Positions 1 through 6,961 of a DNA stretch of 64,000 bases are shown here, piece by piece. The notes under the pieces are model-generated. The model was not told the DNA's origin. It saw nothing but the letters and a program-made list of their open reading frames with translations, and searched no databases. The stretch's first letter is position 1. Each line of letters starts with the position of its first letter. A program made the translations under genes and the position numbers. The stretch is taken from the NCBI RefSeq assembly GCF_024707505.1, contig NZ_CP102604.1:124001-188000 (forward strand), read 5' to 3'. This stretch comes from Pantoea sp. SOD02 (GTDB lineage: Bacteria; Pseudomonadota; Gammaproteobacteria; Enterobacterales; Enterobacteriaceae).

Positions 1-1
1 C

Positions 2-865
2 AAGCCGATGACCCCGTTGCAGGAATTCTGGCACTACTTCAAACGTAACAAAGGCGCGGTAATCGGCCTGGTTTACATCGTTCTGATGCTGTTGATCGCG
101 GTCTTTGCTGATGTGCTGGCACCGCACGCACCGGCCGAGCAGTTCCGCGATGCCTTGCTGCATCCGCCAGTCTGGCAGGAAGGCGGCAGCTGGAGCTACA
201 TCCTCGGTACCGATGACGTGGGCCGCGATGTGCTGTCGCGCCTGATGTACGGCGCACGCCTGTCGCTGCTGGTAGGCTGCATGGTGGTGGTGCTGTCGCT
301 GATTCTCGGCGTGATATTTGGCCTGATGGCCGGCTACCTCGGCGGCGTGGTTGACGCCATCATCATGCGTGTGGTCGATATCATGCTGGCGCTGCCAAGC
401 CTGCTGCTGGCATTGGTGCTGGTGGCAATTTTTGGTCCGTCGATTGTTAACGCCTCGCTGGCGATTACCTTCGTCGCCTTGCCGCACTATATCCGTCTGA
501 CGCGTGCTGCGGTGCTGGTTGAAGTGAACCGCGATTACGTCACGGCTTCGAGCGTGGCGGGCGCCGGTACGCTGCGCCAGATGTTCATCAATATTCTGCC
601 TAACTGCCTGGCACCGCTGATCGTGCAGGCATCATTAGGTTTCTCCAACGCCATTCTCGATATGGCGGCGTTGGGCTTTCTCGGTATGGGGGCGCAGCCG
701 CCAACGCCGGAGTGGGGCACCATGCTCTCCGACGTGTTGCAGTATGCGCAAAGTGCCTGGTGGGTGGTGACATTCCCTGGAGTGACCATTCTGCTAACGG
801 TTCTGGCATTCAACCTCATGGGCGATGGTTTGCGTGATGCACTCGACCCGAAACTCAAGCAGTAA
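2..865 (+). CDS. dppC: Dipeptide ABC transporter permease DppC (5' end cut off)
   Basis: Inner-membrane permease subunit of the DppABCDF importer, which takes up dipeptides and, in E. coli, also heme and 5-aminolevulinate. The reading frame is open from base 2, so the first residues lie outside the window. The first in-window ATG (base 8) corresponds to an internal Met near residue 15 of the 300-residue E. coli protein, so it is not the start. Several hydrophobic segments are visible, and the EAA loop typical of binding-protein-dependent permeases lies around VAGAGTLRQMF. It ends in DALDPKLKQ as in E. coli. dppD follows after 12 bases in the same direction, so this is the tail of the dppABCDF operon. 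Confidence 0.95.
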   Translation, partial: KPMTPLQEFWHYFKRNKGAVIGLVYIVLMLLIAVFADVLAPHAPAEQFRDALLHPPVWQEGGSWSYILGTDDVGRDVLSRLMYGARLSLLVGCMVVVLSLILGVIFGLMAGYLGGVVDAIIMRVVDIMLALPSLLLALVLVAIFGPSIVNASLAITFVALPHYIRLTRAAVLVEVNRDYVTASSVAGAGTLRQMFINILPNCLAPLIVQASLGFSNAILDMAALGFLGMGAQPPTPEWGTMLSDVLQYAQSAWWVVTFPGVTILLTVLAFNLMGDGLRDALDPKLKQ

Positions 866-877
866 AGAGGCACCGAG

Positions 878-1864
878 ATGGCGTTATTAAATGTAGACAA
901 GTTATCGGTGCATTTCGGCGACGAAAAAACACCGTTCCGTGCGGTTGACCGCATCAGCTACCAGGTCGAGCAAGGCCAGGTTGTGGGTATTGTTGGTGAA
1001 TCTGGCTCGGGCAAATCCGTGAGTTCACTGGCGATTATGGGCCTGATTGATTATCCCGGCCGCGTAATGGCGGAAAAACTGGAGTTCAATCAGCGCGACC
1101 TGCAGAAAATCTCCGAAAAAGAGCGCCGCCAGCTGGTGGGCGCAGAAGTAGCGATGATTTTCCAGGACCCGATGACCAGCCTCAACCCGTGCTACACCGT
1201 GGGTTTCCAGATCATGGAAGCGCTGAAGGTGCATCAGGGCGGCAGCAAACGTACGCGTCGTCAGCGCGCGATAGATCTGCTCGATCAGGTGGGCATTCCC
1301 GACCCGGCATCGCGTCTGGATGTGTATCCGCATCAGCTGTCGGGCGGTATGAGCCAGCGCGTGATGATCGCGATGGCGATTGCCTGCAAACCGAAACTGC
1401 TGATCGCCGATGAGCCGACCACCGCACTCGACGTAACCATTCAGGCGCAAATCATCGAACTGCTGCTGGAGTTGCAGAAGCAGGAGAACATGGCGCTGAT
1501 CCTGATTACTCACGATCTGGCGCTGGTGGCCGAAGCGGCGCAGCACATCATCGTGATGTATGCCGGACAAGTGGTGGAAAGCGGTAAAGCGGTGGATATC
1601 TTCAAAGCGCCGCGTCATCCGTATACGCAAGCATTGCTGCGCGCGCTGCCGGAGTTTGCCGCCGATAAAGCGCGTCTGGCTTCGCTGCCTGGCGTGGTGC
1701 CGGGTAAATACGATCGTCCAACCGGCTGCCTGTTAAATCCGCGCTGCCCGTATGTGACCGATCGCTGCCGCCGCGAAGAGCCGGAGCTGCGCGACATTCC
1801 GGGCCGTCAGGCCAAATGTCACTTCCCACTGGATGATGCCGGGAGACCGACTTATGAGTCTTGA
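878..1864 (+). CDS. dppD: Dipeptide ABC transporter ATP-binding protein DppD
   Basis: One of two cytoplasmic ATPases that power the Dpp importer; it pairs with DppF on the DppB/DppC permease. Its 328 residues match the E. coli length. Visible motifs are Walker A (GESGSGKS, about residues 41-48), the ABC signature LSGGMSQR, Walker B LLIADEP and the H-loop THD. The C-terminal oligopeptide/dipeptide-transporter extension has several cysteines ([11 protein letters not shown]), as in the iron-sulfur-binding tail of this family. The ATG is preceded by an AGAGGCACCGAG stretch that serves as ribosome-binding site. The stop overlaps the dppF start by 11 bases, implying translational coupling. Confidence 0.96.
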   Translation: MALLNVDKLSVHFGDEKTPFRAVDRISYQVEQGQVVGIVGESGSGKSVSSLAIMGLIDYPGRVMAEKLEFNQRDLQKISEKERRQLVGAEVAMIFQDPMTSLNPCYTVGFQIMEALKVHQGGSKRTRRQRAIDLLDQVGIPDPASRLDVYPHQLSGGMSQRVMIAMAIACKPKLLIADEPTTALDVTIQAQIIELLLELQKQENMALILITHDLALVAEAAQHIIVMYAGQVVESGKAVDIFKAPRHPYTQALLRALPEFAADKARLASLPGVVPGKYDRPTGCLLNPRCPYVTDRCRREEPELRDIPGRQAKCHFPLDDAGRPTYES

Positions 1865-2861
1865 TAACGATAAGCAGGATTACCTGCTGCAGGCGATTGA
1901 CCTGAAAAAACACTACCCGGTGAAGAAAGGTCTGTTTGGCCAGGAACGTCTGGTAAAAGCGCTGGATGGCGTCTCGTTCAACCTCGAACGCGGCAAAACC
2001 CTGGCGGTGGTGGGTGAATCCGGCTGTGGTAAATCCACGCTGGGCCGCTTGCTGACCATGATTGAAACCCCGACCGAAGGCCAGCTGTTCTGGCACGGTC
2101 AGGATCTGCTAAAACATGATCCGCAGGCGCAGAAACTGCGTCGTCAGAAAATCCAGATTGTGTTCCAGAACCCGTACGGTTCGCTCAATCCGCGTAAGAA
2201 AATCAGCCAGATTCTGGAAGAGCCGCTGGTAATCAACACCTCGCTGACTAAAGCGGAGCGCAAAGAAAAAACGCTGGAGATGATGGCGAAGGTTGGCCTG
2301 AAAACCGAGCATTACGATCGTTATCCGCACATGTTCTCGGGCGGCCAGCGTCAGCGTATCGCGATTGCGCGCGGTTTGATGCTCGACCCGGATGTGCTGA
2401 TTGCCGATGAGCCGGTCTCCGCGCTCGACGTTTCCGTACGCGCGCAGGTGCTCAACCTGATGATGGATTTGCAGCAGGATTTAGGCTTGTCCTACGTCTT
2501 CATCTCGCATGACCTGTCGGTGGTGGAACACATCGCCGATGAGGTGATGGTGATGTATCTCGGCCGCTGCGTTGAGAAGGGCAGTAAAGAGGCGATCTTC
2601 AGTAATCCGCGCCATCCTTACACGCAGGCGCTGCTGTCGGCGACACCACGTCTTAACCCGGACGATCGCCGCGAGCGCATCAAGCTCACGGGCGAACTGC
2701 CGAGCCCGCTCAATCCGCCGCCGGGCTGTGCGTTTAACGCGCGCTGCCGTCGTCGTTTTGGCACCTGCGTTCAGCTGCAGCCAAAGCTGAAGCAGTATGG
2801 CGATCAGCAAATCGCTTGCTTCGCGGTGGATCAGGATGAGAACCAGCCGGTGGGCGTGTAA
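1854..2861 (+). CDS. dppF: Dipeptide ABC transporter ATP-binding protein DppF
   Basis: Second ATPase subunit of the Dpp importer. I use the ATG at 1854 (MSLDNDKQ), which gives 335 residues against 334 in E. coli and has a GGGAGA ribosome-binding site 7 bases upstream. An in-frame ATG at 1833 would add seven residues with no family support. Walker A (GESGCGKST), signature (FSGGQRQR), Walker B (VLIADEP) and switch His (SHD) are intact. The C-terminal oligo/dipeptide domain carries the [14 protein letters not shown] cysteine cluster. It is the last gene of the operon and is followed within 25 bases by an intrinsic terminator. Confidence 0.95.
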   Translation: MSLDNDKQDYLLQAIDLKKHYPVKKGLFGQERLVKALDGVSFNLERGKTLAVVGESGCGKSTLGRLLTMIETPTEGQLFWHGQDLLKHDPQAQKLRRQKIQIVFQNPYGSLNPRKKISQILEEPLVINTSLTKAERKEKTLEMMAKVGLKTEHYDRYPHMFSGGQRQRIAIARGLMLDPDVLIADEPVSALDVSVRAQVLNLMMDLQQDLGLSYVFISHDLSVVEHIADEVMVMYLGRCVEKGSKEAIFSNPRHPYTQALLSATPRLNPDDRRERIKLTGELPSPLNPPPGCAFNARCRRRFGTCVQLQPKLKQYGDQQIACFAVDQDENQPVGV

Positions 2862-2884
2862 AAAATTACCGCTATAAATGAATG

Positions 2885-2910
2885 AAGGCTCCTGCGGGAG
2901 CCTTTCTTTT
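2885..2910 (+). terminator. Intrinsic terminator of the dpp operon
   Basis: An 8-bp stem AAGGCTCC/GGAGCCTT with a TGCG loop (2885-2904), followed by TCTTTT. It lies 23 bases after the dppF stop. Confidence 0.85.
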
Positions 2911-3050
2911 ATCCTTAATACATCAGATTAATTAACGACAAAACCTGTTATCGCCAAAGCCACGCAAAAAGCATTACGCTACTGCATCAGTGATCAATTG
3001 GTCCTGATTAGGACTTAAAGCGTAAAGGCAAATTCTTATTTGTGTCAGGA

Positions 3051-3072
3051 TTGCGTGAGCGACATCACAATG
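3051..3072 (+). promoter_or_regulatory. Candidate CRP-binding site upstream of bcsP
   Basis: CGTGA-N6-TCACA (3054-3069) matches the CRP consensus TGTGA-N6-TCACA at 9 of 10 positions, with AT-rich flanks. It sits about 265 bases before the bcsP start, so it would act from a distance or on an upstream promoter. Seen in sequence; function inferred. Confidence 0.5.
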
Positions 3073-3289
3073 AAATAAAATCCATAACTTGCAGCGCAGT
3101 AGAGAAAATTCAGTAGCTTAGGTTAAAATCCCCTGCGTAATTATTTCTGTTAATTGATACTAATTAATACCCGTCAATAAATAACTGCACGCTTCTTGCA
3201 TGCCCGTTTTTTCAATCTTAAAGATAGAATTCTTTTGTTGAATGCGGCGTTTTAATAATCAGATTTGTCTCACCGTCTTTTAATGTGTG

Positions 3290-3298
3290 TGATATATT
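3290..3298 (+). promoter_or_regulatory. Candidate extended -10 promoter for the type I bcs operon
   Basis: TGATATATT fits the extended -10 pattern TGnTATAAT with one mismatch. No good -35 box stands at the usual spacing. Transcription would start near 3305, leaving a leader of about 30 bases before bcsP. Confidence 0.35.
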
Positions 3299-3335
3299 CG
3301 CGGAAAATTCCCTCCCGCTTTTACAGGCTCTGATC

Positions 3336-4010
3336 ATGAAGAATTACGACGATCTGCAGCGTTTTAAAGAGAAAACGCAGACGCTTGATATCGCTTTTAA
3401 GGATATGTCCGGTCAATCGCATGAAGCCGATCAAAGTCAGTGGGCGTTACTGCGTCAGTTGACCACCGATCAAGAGCCTGAATTAGGTAGCGGCCAGCGC
3501 ATCGATATGCCGCAACCGCATCCGATTCGCGGGGATGAATTTAGCGCACCGCCTGAGCCAATTCAGGCTGCACCAGCCAGCCCGGCACGAGGATCGATTC
3601 TCGACAGCCTGAACGCGCCTGCTGCCGCCCAACCGGAGACCGGCTCATCGCTGTTTCCGCCTGCGCCGTCGGCTAAACCGGTGTCGTCTGCTACGCCATT
3701 AGCGCCAAAAGCCACCTTGGTAGAGCGCCAGGCCACAACTTCACTGTTTCCGCCGGCCAAACCTGTCGCCGCACCCGCCGCACCAATTGCTCAGCCTGCT
3801 GCTGCCGCCGCGCCTGAACCGGTAACTCCAGCGCCAATTGCGCCAGCCCCTGCGCACACCTTTGCCGCCGCGGTTGAACCGCCACGTCCGGCTGCGCCCG
3901 CACCGTCTCGCTTTGGTGCACTGTTCCGCTCGCGTCCCGCCGAGCCTGCTAATTTGTCAAAAGAAACACCGTTAAAACCGCTACTGGAGAAGATTGCGCT
4001 ATGCCGTTAG
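3336..4010 (+). CDS. bcsP: BcsR/BcsP-family cellulose biosynthesis protein with Pro/Ala-rich tail
   Basis: First gene of the type I cellulose operon. I choose the ATG at 3336 (MKNYDDLQRF), giving 224 residues; an in-frame ATG at 3285 adds a segment with no family look and precedes the likely promoter. Residues 1-50 resemble BcsR: the pattern LDIAFKDMS...WALLRQL parallels the IDIA...RWPLLREI of the type II BcsR in this window. Residues from about 65 onward are low-complexity, rich in Pro and Ala, and presumably disordered. A short basic segment (RFGALFRSR) lies near the C-terminus. Proline-rich partners of BcsD (BcsH/CcpAx, BcsP) are known in crystalline-cellulose producers, so a scaffold role is inferred. 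BcsO is an alternative name for similar proline-rich proteins. It overlaps bcsQ by 10 bases. Confidence 0.72.
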   Translation: MKNYDDLQRFKEKTQTLDIAFKDMSGQSHEADQSQWALLRQLTTDQEPELGSGQRIDMPQPHPIRGDEFSAPPEPIQAAPASPARGSILDSLNAPAAAQPETGSSLFPPAPSAKPVSSATPLAPKATLVERQATTSLFPPAKPVAAPAAPIAQPAAAAAPEPVTPAPIAPAPAHTFAAAVEPPRPAAPAPSRFGALFRSRPAEPANLSKETPLKPLLEKIALCR

Positions 4011-4801
4011 TTTGTGTGTGCTCGCCAAAAGGGGGAGTAGGGAAAACCACCATGGCGGCCAACCTTGCGTGGAGTCTGGCTCGCGCTGGCAGCAAGGTAT
4101 TGGCAATCGATTTCGATGTTCAGAACGCCTTGCGCCTGCATTTCGGTGTACCGCTGAATGATGGTCGCGGCTTTGTCGCGCGCTCTGAAGATCAGGCCGA
4201 CTGGAGCCAATCGATTCTGACCACCGGCGGCAACATTTTCGTCATGCCTTATGGCGAAGTCAGCGAAGAGCAGCGTGAACGTTTTGAAGAGAACCTGGTA
4301 AAAGATCCGCATTTCCTGAAACGCGGTTTGGATACGGTACTGAATTATCCGGGACTGGTGATTATCGCCGATTTTCCGCCGGGTCCGGGTCCAGCGCTTA
4401 AAGCAATGCAGGCACTTGCCGATATGCATTTAGTGGTGATGTTAGCGGATACCGCGTCGGTCTCTTTACTGCCGCAAATTGAAAATGACCGCATGATTGG
4501 TCAGCCGCTAAATAATAAGCGTGGTCATTATTTTGTGCTTAATCAGAGCGACAATCGCCGCAATATTAGCCGTGAAGTCACCGCTTTTATGCAGCAGCGC
4601 CTGGGTGAGAACTTATTAGGCGTGGTACATCGTGATGAAAGTGTCGCGGAAGCCAATGCCTCGCAACAATCTGTTTATGATTTCAGCCCAGCTTCCGCAG
4701 CTGCGTTTGATATCGAATTAGTGGCAAAACGTGTAGCCAATATCCTGAATATCACCGTGGGCAACGGCGAAGTTCAGGCACCTATTCGCAGCCACTATTA
4801 A
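4001..4801 (+). CDS. bcsQ: Cellulose biosynthesis ParA/MinD-like ATPase BcsQ (type I operon)
   Basis: SIMIBI-class ATPase of 266 residues, thought to help place or assemble the cellulose secretion complex at the cytoplasmic face. The deviant Walker A is canonical here: KGGVGKTT at residues 10-17 with both signature lysines. The switch aspartates lie in AIDFDVQN (37-39). A hydrophobic Walker B strand (LVIIADFPPG) follows around residue 120. The conserved C-terminal HRDESVAEA motif is shared with the type II BcsQ. The start lies inside the end of bcsP. Between its stop and bcsA is a small hairpin GGCCG-TCTC-CGGCC (4808-4821) without a U-tract. The P-loop contrasts strongly with that of the second copy at 23900-24631. 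Confidence 0.9.
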   Translation: MPLVCVCSPKGGVGKTTMAANLAWSLARAGSKVLAIDFDVQNALRLHFGVPLNDGRGFVARSEDQADWSQSILTTGGNIFVMPYGEVSEEQRERFEENLVKDPHFLKRGLDTVLNYPGLVIIADFPPGPGPALKAMQALADMHLVVMLADTASVSLLPQIENDRMIGQPLNNKRGHYFVLNQSDNRRNISREVTAFMQQRLGENLLGVVHRDESVAEANASQQSVYDFSPASAAAFDIELVAKRVANILNITVGNGEVQAPIRSHY

Positions 4802-4855
4802 TAATGAGGCCGTCTCCGGCCACATAATAACAACACAGCTTCTTCAGGGTGAATC

Positions 4856-6961
4856 ATGAGTAAACTCGGGTTTTACCTGCTGCTGCTGGTGCTTGCACCG
4901 GTGGCGGCGGTAATCGTCATCACGCCTATGGACAGCCAGAAGCAATATATATTTGGCTTAATCAGCATCGGCATGATGTTTTTACTGGGCTTCAGCAAAA
5001 GCCGCAAAATAACTATCGTCATGGTTATCCTATCCGCGCTGATGTCGACCCGATATATCTGGTGGCGCACCACGGAGACGCTGCAATTTAATTCTGAGAT
5101 TGAAGCGATTCTCGGTATCGGCTTATATCTGGCCGAACTGTACGTCTGGCTGATCTTAATTCTCGGCTTCCTGCAAACCACCTGGCCATTAAAACGCACC
5201 ATCGAACCTTTGCCGGATGATACTAGCCTGTGGCCGACGGTTGATGTTTATGTTCCAACCTACAACGAAAGCCTCGATGTAGTGCGTGATACCGTGCTGG
5301 CGGCGCAGTGTATTGATTACCCGCGCGACAAGTTGAAGGTCTATTTGCTGGATGACGGCAAGCGCAGTGAATTTGCGGTATTTGCCGCTGACGTCGGCGT
5401 GGGTTACATCACCCGTGACGATAACAATCACGCCAAAGCCGGTAACCTCAACCACGCCATGAAGATCACCAAAGGTGAGCTGATTTGTATCTTTGACTGT
5501 GATCACGTGGCCACGCGCACCTTCCTGCAGGCGACGGTCGGTCCGTTCCTGAAAGATCCGAAGCTGGCGCTGCTGCAAACCCCGCACTACTTCTATTCGC
5601 CGGATCCGTTCGAGCGTAACCTGCGCGCGGCGCGCAGCATCCCGAATGAAGGTTCACTGTTCTACGGCCCGGTTCAGCAGGGTAACGATAACTGGAACGC
5701 CACCTTTTTCTGCGGCTCCTGTGCGGTGATTCGCCGTAGCGCGCTGGAAGAGATCGGTGGCTTTGCGGTGGAAACCGTCACTGAAGATGCGCATACCGCA
5801 CTGAAAATGCAGCGTCTCGGTTGGGGCTCGGCCTTCCTGGCGATTCCGCTGGCGGCCGGTTTAGCGACTGAACGTCTCGGTCTGCACGTGGTACAGCGTA
5901 ACCGCTGGGCGCGCGGCATGACGCAGATCTTCCGCGTCGATAACCCGCTGTTTGGCCGTGGTTTGAAGTGGCAGCAACGTCTTTGCTACCTCAACGCCAT
6001 GCTGCACTTCCAGTTCGGCTTGCCGCGCGTGGCGTTCCTGACGGCACCGCTGGCGTACCTGCTGTTCAACCTGAATATCATTCACTCATCCGCATCGCTG
6101 ATTTTCGCCTACGTCTTGCCGCATCTGGTGATGTCGCTCTACGTCAACTCACGAATGAACGGCAAGTTCCGTTACACCTTCTGGGGCGAGATCTACGAAA
6201 CCGTGATGTGCTTCCACCTCGTTATCCCCACGCTGCTGACCATGCTGGCACCGAAGCGCGGGAAATTTAACGTAACGGACAAAGGCGGCCTGCTCGATCA
6301 GGGCTTCTTCGACTTTCACATCGTGCGTCCACACGTGATTGTCGCGGTGCTGCTGACGATTGGCATCATCGCTGGCGTGGTACGTGCGACAGCGCATGAC
6401 TACTTTGGCGTCGATCCTTACGTTATCGCCCTCAACGTCGGCTGGGCGGTGTTCAGCCTGATTATCCTGATGGCGGCGATTGCCGTGGCGCGTGAAACCA
6501 AGCAGGTGCGTAAAACCATCCGTATTGAAGTGCAGATTCCGGCGGTGATTCACTACGCCAGCGGCATTTCGTCGCGCACGAAAACCAGCGATCTGTCGAT
6601 GGGTGGCGCGCAGCTGGATGCGCCGGACAATCGTCACGAACACGATGAAATTGAAGAGATCGATCTGCTGCTGAAATCGGGCACCATCACCATTCCGGTG
6701 AGCAAAATCTCCGGCGATGAAGAGAGCATTCGTCTGCGCTTTGGCGATATGCCGCTGTCGCGCCGTCGTGAATTGGTGCGCGTGGTGCTGGCGCGTGCGG
6801 ATGCGTGGATTCAGCCGGAATATAAGCAAGACAATCCACTGGTTTCGCTTGGCACTATTATTCGTACCGTCTTTGAGCTGTTCTGGCTGACCTGGAAAGA
6901 TCGCCGTGAGAAGCGTAAGCGTGACAACCAGCCCGCCGCAAAAGAGGACAGCGCTGCATGA
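4856..6961 (+). CDS. bcsA: Cellulose synthase catalytic subunit BcsA (type I operon), UDP-forming
   Basis: Processive family 2 glycosyltransferase that polymerises UDP-glucose into beta-1,4-glucan and threads it through the inner membrane. It has 701 residues and lacks the roughly 140-residue N-terminal extension of E. coli BcsA. Membrane segments lie near residues 5-45, 50-65 and 85-110. The catalytic domain shows DDG (166-168), DCD (214-216), TED (309-311) and QRNRW (347-351). Further membrane segments span about 390-545. A C-terminal PilZ domain follows, with RKTIR (552-556) and DLSMGG (579-584), so c-di-GMP activation should be intact. The ribosome-binding site is AGGGTGA. The stop overlaps the bcsB start as ATGA. 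Confidence 0.96.
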   Translation: MSKLGFYLLLLVLAPVAAVIVITPMDSQKQYIFGLISIGMMFLLGFSKSRKITIVMVILSALMSTRYIWWRTTETLQFNSEIEAILGIGLYLAELYVWLILILGFLQTTWPLKRTIEPLPDDTSLWPTVDVYVPTYNESLDVVRDTVLAAQCIDYPRDKLKVYLLDDGKRSEFAVFAADVGVGYITRDDNNHAKAGNLNHAMKITKGELICIFDCDHVATRTFLQATVGPFLKDPKLALLQTPHYFYSPDPFERNLRAARSIPNEGSLFYGPVQQGNDNWNATFFCGSCAVIRRSALEEIGGFAVETVTEDAHTALKMQRLGWGSAFLAIPLAAGLATERLGLHVVQRNRWARGMTQIFRVDNPLFGRGLKWQQRLCYLNAMLHFQFGLPRVAFLTAPLAYLLFNLNIIHSSASLIFAYVLPHLVMSLYVNSRMNGKFRYTFWGEIYETVMCFHLVIPTLLTMLAPKRGKFNVTDKGGLLDQGFFDFHIVRPHVIVAVLLTIGIIAGVVRATAHDYFGVDPYVIALNVGWAVFSLIILMAAIAVARETKQVRKTIRIEVQIPAVIHYASGISSRTKTSDLSMGGAQLDAPDNRHEHDEIEEIDLLLKSGTITIPVSKISGDEESIRLRFGDMPLSRRRELVRVVLARADAWIQPEYKQDNPLVSLGTIIRTVFELFWLTWKDRREKRKRDNQPAAKEDSAA

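Larger units (their letters stand above)
2911..3335 (+). promoter_or_regulatory. Long AT-rich upstream region of the type I cellulose operon
   Basis: These 425 bases hold no convincing gene. The region is markedly AT-rich compared with the flanking genes. It contains an inverted repeat GTCCT-GATT-AGGAC at 3001-3014, a CRP-like site (3051-3072) and a possible extended -10 element (3290-3298), listed separately. Its length suggests multi-factor control of the cellulose operon. This is inference from layout and motifs. Confidence 0.45.

Noticed and set aside
3285..3335. Upstream ATG start for bcsP
   Set aside because: The added residues (MCDIFAENS...) overlap the likely promoter and do not resemble the BcsR/BcsP start.
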